Assembly: GCA_021732445.1 (NCBI GenBank)
Contig: JAKFUZ010000029.1
Span: 1 to 44,227, forward strand
Reading direction: 5' to 3'
Source of the DNA: Sphingomonas sp.
Lineage (GTDB): Bacteria; Pseudomonadota; Alphaproteobacteria; Sphingomonadales; Sphingomonadaceae
Length of the DNA stretch: 44,227 nucleotides
A program made the translations under genes and the position numbers. The notes below the pieces were generated by a model. It ran no database searches and was not told where the DNA came from. It saw nothing but the letters and a program-made list of their open reading frames with translations. Each line of letters begins with the position of its first letter. Position 1 is the first letter of the stretch. Below, in pieces: positions 36,191 through 44,227 of this stretch.

Positions 36191-38914
36191 GTGACAGCGA
36201 CCAAGGTTTCCAATTTCGGCGTGCGCGAAACGGCGCTGTTGCTGGCGGGCACGTGCCTGACGAGCACTGGCGCCTGGGCGCAGGCTGCACCGGCCGCGCC
36301 ACTGCAAGCGGCGCCAACTCCGCCGAACACGGCGGCGCAGGCTGCCAACGTCATCAAGTCGATGCGGGTTGAAGGCGCGCAGCGCATCGAGCCGGACACG
36401 GTGATTTCCTATACCAAGCTCCGGGTGGGGCAGGCGTTCAACAATGAAACCCTCGATCAGGCCGTAAAGGATCTGTTCGCGAGCGAACTGTTTGCCGATG
36501 TCGCGATTGATGGCGCGCTGACCGGAAACGTCGTGCTGCGGGTGCGTGAAAATCCGATCATCAACCGGGTGCTGTTTGAGGGCAACAAACAGCTAAAGGC
36601 TGACAAAATCACCAAGGAAGTCAAGCTGGCGCCGCGCCAGATATTTACCCGCACCGCCGTCCGGCAGGATGTTGAGCGGATCATTGAGCTTTATCGCCGG
36701 CAGGGGCGCTTTGCCGCCACGATTTCACCCAAGATGGTGTCGCTTGACCAGAACCGGGTCGACATCATCTTCGAGATTGACGAAGGGCCGAAATCAAAAG
36801 TCCGCCAGATCAACATTTTGGGAAATGAGGTTTTTTCCGACAAAAAAATCCGCGGAGAGCTGCAAACCAAACAGGCCCGGCTGACCACCTTTTTAAGCTC
36901 CAGCACGAGTTATGACCAGGACCGGCTTAATTTCGATCAGCAGAAGCTGCGGCAATTTTACCTGACCGAGGGATATGCCGATTTCAAGGTTATTTCGGCA
37001 ATCGCCGAACTGACGCCAGACAAGCGTGATTTCATCATCACTTTTGTGGTGCAGGAAGGAAAACGATATCATTTTGGCGATATTACGGTTGACAGCGAAA
37101 TCCGTGATTTTGACAATAAAAAGCTCGCATCTTCGTTAGCCGCTAAAAAGGGTAACTGGTACGATGCAAAAAAGGTCGAGGATTCGGTTGAGGCGATCAA
37201 CCAGGCAGCCGGTCTGTTTGGCTATGCCTTTGCCGAAGTAAATCCCGAATTTCAGCCTGATCGTGAAAATTTGATGATGAACATCAATTTTCACATTTCC
37301 GAATCCCGCCGCACTTATGTTGAACGGATCGACATTAACGGGAATACCTTGACTCAGGACAAGGTCATCCGGCGAGAAATTCGCGTGGCGGAAGGAGACC
37401 CCTTCAACACTTTCCAGGTGAAGCGCTCGCAAGACCGCATCAATTCGCTCGGTTATTTTCAGGACAAGCTGGAAATCCAGCAAAAACCCGGTTCCGCGCC
37501 CGACCGCGTCATATTGGAAACAAATGTCGAAGAAAAATCCACGGGCGAACTCAACCTGTCGATCGGCTTTTCCAGCCTTGAGCGGTTTCTTGTGCAAGGT
37601 TCGGTTCGCCAGCGCAATTTCCGCGGCAAGGGCCAGGAACTCAGCCTGAGTGCCAATTATTCGCAATTTTCAAAATCTGTCGAGGTGGGCTTCACCGAAC
37701 CCTATCTGTTCGACCGGAACATTGCGCTTGGCTTCAATGTCTTCCGGCGTGATTTCAATCAGTTCAACTTCCTCAACAATTCACGCCAGACGACGTTCAA
37801 CCAGATTTCGACCGGTTTTTCGTTGCGCACCGGCACAGCGCTCACCGAGTTTTTGTCGCTGCAATTGCGGTATCAGCTTAGCCAGGATGATGTTACGCTC
37901 GATCAGGGCACGTTCTTTACAAACGGTGTGTGCGACCCGCTGCGTGCCGGCCGGTTCCTGTGCGAGCAGATCGGCAACCGGCTGACCTCGTCGCTCGGTT
38001 ATGTGCTGAGCTTTGACAATCTGAACAACCGGCTGCGGCCGTCAGCGGGCCAGCGGCTTTCGATCACGCAGGACTTTGCCGGGCTTGGCGGCAATGTGCG
38101 CTATGCACGGACGGTGGTTGAAGGCGCCAAATACTGGAATGTCGGCAGCGGGTTCATCGCGTCATTTGCGTTGCAGGGCGCCTATATCCTGCCACTGCAA
38201 CGCTCACCTGGCCCCGGCATTGATGCGGTCCGGATTATCGACCGCTTCTATCTTGGCGAGCCGCAGTTCCGTGGGTTCCAGATCCGCGGCGTTGGCCCGC
38301 GCATTCAGCGGCTGGCATATACCGACGGCACGGTGAACCAGACGCTGATCGACGCGCGCAACCAGATCAGCGACGATCCGCTTGGCGGCCGGGCTTATTA
38401 TCTTGGCCGGGCCGAGCTTGAGATTCCGCTGGGCGCCGGCGCTCGCGAACTTGGGTTGCGGCCGTCAATCTTCCTTGATTTTGGCGCGCTGTTCGGCGTT
38501 ACCCGGCCGGTCTCGACCGCCAATTTCCCGACGCTGACCGACCCTGCAACCGGGCGGACATTTGTCGGCTCGATCTTCACCCCCGTGCTCGATGCGAACG
38601 GGAACCGGCAATATACGTTCAATTCGGGCACGGCAGACGCACCGATTACGTCGGTCACGACCTGTGACGTGGGTATTCCCGATACGGCCGGGGTGTGTAT
38701 TGGCACTGTCGCCAACCCATTGTTCACGTCTGAACAAACGCCATTTCTGGAACGTTTCGTTGGCAATTCGGCGCGACCGCGTATCTCGGTTGGCATCGGC
38801 GTTAACTGGAACTCGCCCTTTGGGCCGCTGCGGATCGACGTGGCCAGGGCGCTGCTCACCAGCCCAGGTGACCAGACCAAACTCATTACTTTCAACGTAG
38901 GAACGGGATTTTAA
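36191..38914 (+). CDS. bamA: Outer membrane protein assembly factor BamA
   Basis: This encodes 907 residues from the GTG at 36191. The frame is open back to a TTG at 36149, but those residues precede the signal peptide and I prefer the GTG. The signal peptide ends near AWAQ. Five POTRA-like repeats occupy about residues 50-450 (the first begins at SMRVEGAQRIEPDTV). The C-terminal 16-strand barrel contains VRQRNFRGKGQ and FRGFQIRGVGPR (the VRGF-type motif), and the protein ends in Phe as expected for BamA substrates of the Bam machine. The function is insertion of beta-barrel proteins into the outer membrane. ompH follows with no gap. Confidence 0.96.
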   Translation: MTATKVSNFGVRETALLLAGTCLTSTGAWAQAAPAAPLQAAPTPPNTAAQAANVIKSMRVEGAQRIEPDTVISYTKLRVGQAFNNETLDQAVKDLFASELFADVAIDGALTGNVVLRVRENPIINRVLFEGNKQLKADKITKEVKLAPRQIFTRTAVRQDVERIIELYRRQGRFAATISPKMVSLDQNRVDIIFEIDEGPKSKVRQINILGNEVFSDKKIRGELQTKQARLTTFLSSSTSYDQDRLNFDQQKLRQFYLTEGYADFKVISAIAELTPDKRDFIITFVVQEGKRYHFGDITVDSEIRDFDNKKLASSLAAKKGNWYDAKKVEDSVEAINQAAGLFGYAFAEVNPEFQPDRENLMMNINFHISESRRTYVERIDINGNTLTQDKVIRREIRVAEGDPFNTFQVKRSQDRINSLGYFQDKLEIQQKPGSAPDRVILETNVEEKSTGELNLSIGFSSLERFLVQGSVRQRNFRGKGQELSLSANYSQFSKSVEVGFTEPYLFDRNIALGFNVFRRDFNQFNFLNNSRQTTFNQISTGFSLRTGTALTEFLSLQLRYQLSQDDVTLDQGTFFTNGVCDPLRAGRFLCEQIGNRLTSSLGYVLSFDNLNNRLRPSAGQRLSITQDFAGLGGNVRYARTVVEGAKYWNVGSGFIASFALQGAYILPLQRSPGPGIDAVRIIDRFYLGEPQFRGFQIRGVGPRIQRLAYTDGTVNQTLIDARNQISDDPLGGRAYYLGRAELEIPLGAGARELGLRPSIFLDFGALFGVTRPVSTANFPTLTDPATGRTFVGSIFTPVLDANGNRQYTFNSGTADAPITSVTTCDVGIPDTAGVCIGTVANPLFTSEQTPFLERFVGNSARPRISVGIGVNWNSPFGPLRIDVARALLTSPGDQTKLITFNVGTGF

Positions 38915-39562
38915 ATGACAAAATTTCTGAAATCGGCCGCGCTTTCGGCGGCCATCGCGCTTGGCATGATGCTGGGCGCGCAACCCGCTATGGCGCAGTC
39001 CACCACGCTCACCGTGGATGTCGAGCAGATGTATAAGGATTCAACCGCAGCCAAGAGCGGCAACACGCAGCTCAACGGCAAATATGGGGCGCAGCTCAAG
39101 GCGACCCAGTCGGCGCTCGAATCATCGGCGACGAATTGGAACACCCAGGTCGAAGCGGCCAAAAAGGTGCTGAAACCAGATGGCACGCTGCCACCGGCGA
39201 ACCAGACAGCCGTCGATCAGGCGCGCCAGTCGCTGACGGAAGCGCAGAACAGCTTCGAGCAGCTCAAGCAGGAAATTCAGTATGCTGACCAATATGTGAA
39301 GTTCCAGATCCTTGAAAAACTCATTCCGATAACCGAAAAAATCCGCAAGGATCGCAAGGGCGACGCCGTGTTGCCGCGCAGTGCCGTGCTCGCGGTCGAT
39401 CCGCTGAATGACATTACCGCCATCGCCATGCAGCAGCTCAACGCGACGCTGACCACCGTGTCGATTACCCCGCCCCAGCAGCAGCAGCCGGGTGCCGCAC
39501 CAGCGGCCGGTGCCGCTCCTGCCACCACCACACCGCCTGCCAAGCAGCCACAGAGCCGGTGA
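38915..39562 (+). CDS. OmpH/Skp-family periplasmic chaperone
   Basis: This encodes 215 residues, beginning at the base after the bamA stop. A signal peptide ends at QPAMAQ. The mature part has the Skp-like pattern: a short strand ([11 protein letters not shown]) followed by a long helical, charged region (about 55-150) and a return segment. The C-terminus is a Gln/Pro/Ala-rich tail. Skp holds unfolded outer-membrane proteins in the periplasm on their way to BamA. The bamA-ompH-fabZ order supports the call. I leave the symbol empty because the sequence match to Skp is weak beyond the domain pattern. Confidence 0.85.
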   Translation: MTKFLKSAALSAAIALGMMLGAQPAMAQSTTLTVDVEQMYKDSTAAKSGNTQLNGKYGAQLKATQSALESSATNWNTQVEAAKKVLKPDGTLPPANQTAVDQARQSLTEAQNSFEQLKQEIQYADQYVKFQILEKLIPITEKIRKDRKGDAVLPRSAVLAVDPLNDITAIAMQQLNATLTTVSITPPQQQQPGAAPAAGAAPATTTPPAKQPQSR

Positions 39563-40032
39563 GTGAGGCCATGACGTCAGCACCGTCGTCGCTCGATATC
39601 AATCGCGTGATGGCGGCGCTGCCGCATCGTTACCCGATGCTGCTGGTTGACCGGGTCGAGGCATTGCACCTTGACCGGTCGATCACCGCCATCAAGGCGG
39701 TGACAATCAACGAGGGGTTTTTCCAGGGCCATTTCCCTGGCCGGCCGATCATGCCCGGCGTGTTGATTGTGGAAGCAATGGCGCAGGCGGCAGGAATTTT
39801 GGCGGTGGAATCGCTGGGGCTCACGGGCTCTGGCAAGCTTGTTTACTTCATGGCGATTGAGAGTGCCAAGTTCCGCAAGCCAGTGGAGCCGGGCGTGCTG
39901 CTGACGCTGGAGGTGGAATTTGTGCAGAAGCGCTCAAGCGTTTGCAAATTCGCTGGCCGTGCGCTGGTAGATGGCGTGCTGGCCGCCGAGGCAAGCTTCA
40001 CCGCGATGATCGCCGACCCGCCCAAAGCGTGA
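39559..40032 (+). CDS. fabZ: 3-hydroxyacyl-ACP dehydratase FabZ
   Basis: This encodes 157 residues from the GTG at 39559, which overlaps the ompH stop; the ATG at 39571 is an alternative. It dehydrates beta-hydroxyacyl-ACP in fatty acid elongation. The hot-dog fold signature is clear: [33 protein letters not shown] with the catalytic His and the Glu in the helix, and [16 protein letters not shown]. In most Gram-negatives fabZ sits between lpxD and lpxA, and neither is here. The following 269 nt hold no gene. Confidence 0.95.
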   Translation: MSEAMTSAPSSLDINRVMAALPHRYPMLLVDRVEALHLDRSITAIKAVTINEGFFQGHFPGRPIMPGVLIVEAMAQAAGILAVESLGLTGSGKLVYFMAIESAKFRKPVEPGVLLTLEVEFVQKRSSVCKFAGRALVDGVLAAEASFTAMIADPPKA

Positions 40033-40301
40033 CGAAGGCCGCCATGTTGGGCGAAGCGCAAGTCGCAACCCCCGCCAGATCGGCAATGTTGCCGCAAAAA
40101 AATTGCGCTTCATTCCGGGGAATTGCAGCGCGGTTAGGTGCACTTGTAATGCTGCTGTAATGCTGCGGACGTCACGAAATTGGGACACGGCGTTGTCGTC
40201 AACGCGGTCACGCGCTTTGCATTCGCGCCGGTAAGGCGGCCCAGTCGCTCAACGGATTTACCGGTGTCTGCAACAGGTGCGGCCAGTCAATCGGCGCTTG
40301 G

Positions 40302-41657
40302 TCAGGCTGGGGCACGATCGGGAGGCGCCTTTGCGGCTGTCAGCCGGTGCCGCGCGCGCGCTGCGTCGATCGCCAGGCCCGCAATCCACCCCGCGCCGAT
40401 CAGGACGAGCGGCCACGACGCCGGCATCCAGATTCCTTCGCTGACAAAACGGTCCCGCACTTCATAGACCAGTGGCGACAGCGTCAGCCAGCCGAGCACC
40501 GTGACGCTCGGGGCCAGCGCAGCCAGCGGCGTCAGTGCCAGCAAATACCATGGAAAGGCGACGGGGCTGAGCAGCAGCGGTGTCGCCATCGCGAGTTGGG
40601 TGGCAACTACTGGCCGCGTGCGCGCCATTAGTGTCGCGCCGCCCAGCAGCACGATGGCCAGGGTCGCCAGCGCGGTAATCAGCCCGGACATTGGCAGTGT
40701 TGCCTCCAGCAAGGTGAACAAGGGCGAGCCGTTGCGCCATTTTTCGAAAAACACGGGCAAGCTGCCAATGGGGCGCCAGCCAATCGCCAGCGCCGCGCCA
40801 TAAATGGCGCCGACGGTGCCGGTTGCCGCTGCGGCCGTCCGCAGCGCGGCACGCCAGCCCATCGCCAGCCCCAGCCCGATCAGCGCGGCGGCGGGCAGCA
40901 GCTTGATGCACGCGCCAAGGCCGAGGAGCGCGCCGACGAGCCCCGGCCGTCCGTCTTTGAAGGCGAGCAAAGCCGTGACAATCACCAGCGCGATCAGGCT
41001 GTCGACATGCGCGCCTACGCCGATCTCCAGCACGAGCAGCGGCGATAACGCGACAAGCGCCAGATGCCGCTCCAGCCCGTAACGCCGCAGCAAGCGATGC
41101 GCCAGCGGGACGATCGCGATACCCGCAATGCTGGCGAGCAGTTTCCATAGCCAGATGCCCCAGACCGGCCCAGCAAGCGCCGATCCCGCAAAAATCGCCA
41201 GCGCGACCGGGGGATAGAGCGTCGGATAGGCCGCATGTTCCGGGGGCGTCGCCCAGATCGCGCGTAAGGTGGCAACCATGGGGTCGGCGGGCGGCACCGA
41301 ATAGGGGTCAAAGCCGGCCAGCGCGACGGCACCATCCCACAGATAGCGTTCAGCGTCGTTGCTGCTCACCATCGGCGCGGCGATCAGGGTCAACCGCGCG
41401 ACGATGCCCGTGATCGCGATCAACCGCGCCTGCGCCGCGCCGCCGGCTCCCCAGGCCGCAAGCATCGCCGCGGTAAGCGCGGCGTGAACGATGATATAGG
41501 CGGTGCCGGTCCGGGCCGGCGCGATCGTGCCGATGCCGTATATCGCAACGCAGCCAAGCAGGAAGCAGCCACAGGCGATGCGCGTGATCCATGGCGACGC
41601 GCGCGATGGCAACTGTGCCGATTCCCGGCGCCAGACCCGCGCAATGGCGGCGTTCAT
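40302..41657 (-). CDS. Polytopic GT-C-type glycosyltransferase (GT87/DUF2029-like)
   Basis: This encodes 451 residues from the ATG at 41657, which overlaps the stop of the GT2 gene (ATGA). The open frame extends to 41783, but that part is antisense-like overlap with the upstream gene. It has about ten to twelve hydrophobic segments. An early periplasmic loop (about residues 98-112) contains SNDAERYLWDGAVALAGFDPYS, the acidic GT-C pattern that binds a polyprenyl-phosphate sugar donor. Further loops have PTLYPPVA and IKLLPA. GT-C enzymes transfer one sugar from lipid-linked donors on the outer face of the inner membrane. The co-transcribed GT2 enzyme suggests a shared glycan. The exact sugar is unknown. 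Confidence 0.75.
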   Translation of the reverse strand: MNAAIARVWRRESAQLPSRASPWITRIACGCFLLGCVAIYGIGTIAPARTGTAYIIVHAALTAAMLAAWGAGGAAQARLIAITGIVARLTLIAAPMVSSNDAERYLWDGAVALAGFDPYSVPPADPMVATLRAIWATPPEHAAYPTLYPPVALAIFAGSALAGPVWGIWLWKLLASIAGIAIVPLAHRLLRRYGLERHLALVALSPLLVLEIGVGAHVDSLIALVIVTALLAFKDGRPGLVGALLGLGACIKLLPAAALIGLGLAMGWRAALRTAAAATGTVGAIYGAALAIGWRPIGSLPVFFEKWRNGSPLFTLLEATLPMSGLITALATLAIVLLGGATLMARTRPVVATQLAMATPLLLSPVAFPWYLLALTPLAALAPSVTVLGWLTLSPLVYEVRDRFVSEGIWMPASWPLVLIGAGWIAGLAIDAARARHRLTAAKAPPDRAPA

Positions 41658-43147
41658 GCGAGCACCAGCCGACGCAATCGGGGCTGCCGTGCGTGCATTG
41701 TCCCGATGCCGATACCCAGAAAACTGATCGCGAACAGCACTGCAAACGGCGTACTCAGCCAATATTGCTGCTGGATCAGCCATATGCTGATGCCCGCATA
41801 GGCAAGGCCAAGTCCGGCTTCGGTCCAGGCCCCCAGCCGTGACCGCGCCGTGCGATAGGCAGCATTCGCGCGGAATGCCACCGCCTTGCCAAAGCCGCCC
41901 TGCTTGGGCGTGCGGACAAACCCGCTGCGGATCCCCAGCAATGCCTCAATGACCGCACGGCCATTGTTCAGCGCCAGGCCGATCAGCATCGGAATCAGAA
42001 AGGCGATTTCGCGCAGCCTCCCCCGCGTGCCGAGATGCAATGCGCGCTGCCCGAACAGGAAGAAGCTGAGATGGCTAAGGGTAGCGAGCGCGAACAACGG
42101 TGCATCTACCCATAGCAGAGCGTCGAGATGATACGTCTCTCGAAACGTGACGCCGGGGCCGAACAAGATCAGACATTCGAGCAGAATGAACAGGTATGAC
42201 AGATTGCTGGTCAGGTGGAATGTTGCCTCGACCTTTATCCGCAAGGGCAGCTTTGCGCGCCAGACGGCCGGAACGATGCGTAACATCACCTCGATCGAGC
42301 CTTTGGTCCAGCGGTGCTGCTGCGTTTTGAACGCGTTCATGTCGGCGGGCAGTTCGCTGCTGCACACCACGTCGCCGCGATAGACGAAGCGCCATCCGGC
42401 CAGTTGAGCGCGATAGCTGAGGTCAAGATCCTCGGTCAGCGTATCCGCGCGCCATCCGCCCGCGTCGCGGATCGCCTGTTTGCGCCAGATGCCGGCCGTG
42501 CCGTTGAAGCTGAAGAACAGGCCCAGCGCTGCGCGTCGGCTTTGCTCGATCGCGAAATGGGCGTCGAGCAACACCGCCTGCGCGCGGGTAATCAGGTTGC
42601 TGTCACGGTTGAGATATCCCCAGCGCGCTTGCACCATCGCGACATCGGGGTCGGCGAGCGGATCGATCAGCGCGCGCAGAAAATCGGGGGCGGGCACGAA
42701 GTCGGCATCCAGGATCATGAGGAACTCGCCGCTTGCGCGCTCCAACCCGTAAGCAAGCGCACCGGCCTTGAAGCCGCTTCGATCAGGCCTGGTAATGTGG
42801 TCGATGCAAACCCCCCGCGCACGATGGTGGTCTGCCCGTGCGGCCGCAAGAGCGGTGGTTTCATCAGTCGAATCGTCGAGGATCTGGATTTCGAGCAGAT
42901 CGCGGGGATAGTCGAGCGCGGCTGCCGCATCGATCAATCGCGCGATGACGTGGCGCTCATTAAATACGGGCAGCTGCACTGTGACCCGCGGCAACGTCGC
43001 AAATCGCCACTCTGGCCCGGCCATCGCCTTCGTCCGCCATTGGCGATAGGTCAGCGACAATCGGTGCGCCGCCAGCACACCGAGCATTATCATGATCAGG
43101 TAATGACCTGACAGGAAGACAATGGCAGCGACCTCGCTCAACGTCAC
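41654..43147 (-). CDS. Processive membrane glycosyltransferase family 2 (CslA/cellulose synthase-like)
   Basis: This encodes 497 residues. An N-terminal helix (about 5-28) leads to a cytoplasmic GT-A domain with all active-site motifs in order: DDSTDET at 91-97, DAD at 147-149, TED at 238-240 and QQHRW at 276-280. Several hydrophobic helices follow (about 310-480). The sequence VQLPVFNE, FNGTAGIWRK and TLTEDLDLSYRAQLAGW is close to plant CslA/CslC and bacterial glucomannan-type synthases rather than BcsA; no PilZ domain is present. Such enzymes polymerise and extrude beta-linked hexans. It is translationally coupled to both neighbours. Confidence 0.85.
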   Translation of the reverse strand: MTLSEVAAIVFLSGHYLIMIMLGVLAAHRLSLTYRQWRTKAMAGPEWRFATLPRVTVQLPVFNERHVIARLIDAAAALDYPRDLLEIQILDDSTDETTALAAARADHHRARGVCIDHITRPDRSGFKAGALAYGLERASGEFLMILDADFVPAPDFLRALIDPLADPDVAMVQARWGYLNRDSNLITRAQAVLLDAHFAIEQSRRAALGLFFSFNGTAGIWRKQAIRDAGGWRADTLTEDLDLSYRAQLAGWRFVYRGDVVCSSELPADMNAFKTQQHRWTKGSIEVMLRIVPAVWRAKLPLRIKVEATFHLTSNLSYLFILLECLILFGPGVTFRETYHLDALLWVDAPLFALATLSHLSFFLFGQRALHLGTRGRLREIAFLIPMLIGLALNNGRAVIEALLGIRSGFVRTPKQGGFGKAVAFRANAAYRTARSRLGAWTEAGLGLAYAGISIWLIQQQYWLSTPFAVLFAISFLGIGIGTMHARQPRLRRLVLA

Positions 43148-43992
43148 AGCGGGAGGACGAGTGCCAGCTGAAAATTCGTCCCGGTCAGCGTATTGTTGCC
43201 ATAAACATTGGGTGTGACGGTAAACTCGACCGCGACCTTTTCACTGAGCTTGCGGCCCGCTGTCAGTTCGAGCTTGGCCAGGTCAAAGGCCAGCGGCAGA
43301 GTCGGGTTGCCGCTGACCGACCCGCGCGGCGAGTCGTTGCGGATGCTCAGCAACCCGTCGAGCTTGGTGCGGACATAGGTCGATTTGCCGAGGTCGGCGC
43401 CATATTCGAGCAAATAGCGAAATTCGTCCGACGGCGCGCCGACGCGGTAGCGATAGCCGGCTTCGACAACGACATAGCCGGCCTTTCCGAGCGAACGGCC
43501 AAGCTGCAATCTGCCTTCGAAATCCTCCTGACCGTTGCCGAGCGGCAGCGGATTGCTCGCGTCATAGGCATAGGGCAGTTTGAAGATGCCCTGGAGTGCG
43601 ACAACGACGGGGCCTTTTGACAGATTGTAGCGCAGCCCAACGTCGATATCGCCGACCCCGGACGTTTTGCGCGTCGTTATCACGCCGGCCGTGTTCCGGT
43701 CGGCGCGCGTAATTTCCTTGACCGGAACCGACAGAATAAATGAAATATCGTCGGTTATCCCGGTTTCATTGTAGAAAGTGAAATTCAAGTCTTCGAATCT
43801 TTCAAAACCTTCCTGCTGTGTGCCGAATGACGAGGTTCCGGTAAAATAATTTACTGCGGGTTTGTTATATGTTTTCCCCTGTTTGAGCGTCCATGGGCCA
43901 GCAATTGCCGCCGTCGGTGTAATCAAACCGGCAATCACATATATTGTGGTGTTTATGGCAAATTTAGCGGGAGCGATTGGCCGACTGGACAT
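43144..43992 (-). CDS. Putative outer-membrane beta-barrel protein
   Basis: This encodes 282 residues. The first about 31 residues (ending TAAIAG) form a signal peptide. The rest has alternating polar and aromatic residues with many short strands such as DIDVGLRYNL, VVVEAGYRYR and FQLALVLPL, giving the look of a 10-14-strand barrel and an outer-membrane C-terminus ending in a hydrophobic residue. It resembles proteins of the 'MetA-pathway of phenol degradation' transporter-like family, but I cannot confirm that. Its stop overlaps the GT2 start (ATGA), so it heads a three-gene operon and may export or scaffold the glycan made by the next two enzymes. Confidence 0.7.
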   Translation of the reverse strand: MSSRPIAPAKFAINTTIYVIAGLITPTAAIAGPWTLKQGKTYNKPAVNYFTGTSSFGTQQEGFERFEDLNFTFYNETGITDDISFILSVPVKEITRADRNTAGVITTRKTSGVGDIDVGLRYNLSKGPVVVALQGIFKLPYAYDASNPLPLGNGQEDFEGRLQLGRSLGKAGYVVVEAGYRYRVGAPSDEFRYLLEYGADLGKSTYVRTKLDGLLSIRNDSPRGSVSGNPTLPLAFDLAKLELTAGRKLSEKVAVEFTVTPNVYGNNTLTGTNFQLALVLPL

Positions 43993-44156
43993 TTTCTATC
44001 TATCTCCGGCTAGGGATGAAATTGTGAGGCGCGGCTTGGCGTCATGTTCATCTTCGTTCGGATTACGTCGGTCGATGGTTACAACAAGACTGCGCGTGAC
44101 TGACCGGCCCCCACTGAGTGGTCCGTATTGATTGTTAGTGCATTGTTGCCTCCGTT

Positions 44157-44207
44157 GCCATTGCCGCCTGGAGGTGGAGCGAAGCGGAACCGGATGGCGG
44201 CAATGGC
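44157..44207. repeat. 12-bp inverted repeat near the right edge
   Basis: GCCATTGCCGCC (44157-44168) and GGCGGCAATGGC (44196-44207) are exact reverse complements around 27 nt. No T run follows on either side. A short palindrome CCACTGAGTGG lies at 44111-44121. The 235 nt between the barrel gene and the window end show no convincing gene. The element could be a terminator for a gene beyond the window or a mobile-element end, and the window is too short to tell. Confidence 0.45.
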
Positions 44208-44227
44208 GGCGAAGCTGTTTCCGGGGC

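Noticed and set aside
40033..40301. Possible gene or RNA between fabZ and the glycosyltransferase operon
   Set aside because: I see no frame with protein-like composition, no tRNA-like fold and only a weak 6-bp stem near 40197-40212 without a T run. The two 3' ends simply converge here.
44046..44059. GTTC repeated near the right end as a possible LexA box
   Set aside because: The spacer is 6 nt, not 7, so it does not match the operator.

Overview
The window is a high-GC chromosomal segment of an alphaproteobacterium, most likely a member of the Sphingomonadales. Three things point there. The gene order around rpsB-tsf-pyrH-frr-uppS-cdsA-dxr-rseP-bamA-ompH-fabZ is the one I know from that order, and it lacks lpxD and lpxA beside fabZ, which fits sphingomonads that carry glycosphingolipids instead of lipid A. 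There is a CckA-type hybrid kinase. recA is preceded by the alphaproteobacterial LexA box GTTC-N7-GTTC. The assignment rests on protein recognition by eye, not on a search.

Layout. 1-126 is the right end of an IS3-family element that cuts off an acyl-CoA thioesterase (127-285). 295-1973 (minus) encodes a small lipoprotein and an M28 aminopeptidase. 2079-3758 is ettA. 3914-6468 (minus) holds a GreB-type factor and a periplasmic lytic transglycosylase. 6559-8557 is dapA, a membrane protein and smpB. 8694-12922 has two tandem M13 metallopeptidases separated by a strong terminator. 12962-15758 holds cckA and a stand-alone receiver. 15857-16957 is recA with its SOS promoter.

16958-17506 carries no convincing gene. 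It contains the recA terminator, a G-rich 13/26-bp repeat tract and a degenerate 22-24-bp tandem repeat that runs into the 3' end of a dicarboxylate symporter gene (17507-18781, minus). Then follow a Tat-exported M24 peptidase, alaS, a Kef-type antiporter (minus), an unknown secreted protein (minus) and icd (minus). Next come psd and pssA, which together convert CDP-diacylglycerol to phosphatidylethanolamine.

29031-40032 is a long housekeeping cluster on the plus strand: ribosomal protein S2, EF-Ts, UMP kinase, ribosome recycling factor, undecaprenyl diphosphate synthase, CDP-diglyceride synthase, DXP reductoisomerase, RseP, BamA, an OmpH/Skp chaperone and FabZ. Several of these genes overlap by 4 nt (frr/uppS, uppS/cdsA, cdsA/dxr, dxr/rseP, ompH/fabZ), which suggests translational coupling. 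It links translation, isoprenoid and phospholipid precursors and outer-membrane assembly. 40302-43992 (minus) is a three-gene operon: an outer-membrane-like protein, a CslA-like processive glycosyltransferase and a polytopic GT-C-like glycosyltransferase.

The most interesting signal is at 28844-28890. On the minus strand a TTGACA -35 box is followed by GAAC-N7-GAAC lying between the -35 and -10 positions, with further half-sites at the same 11-bp spacing. It points at a 74-residue single-membrane-segment protein (28551-28775, minus). By analogy with the Caulobacter SOS division inhibitors SidA and DidA, this could be an undescribed SOS-induced small membrane protein.
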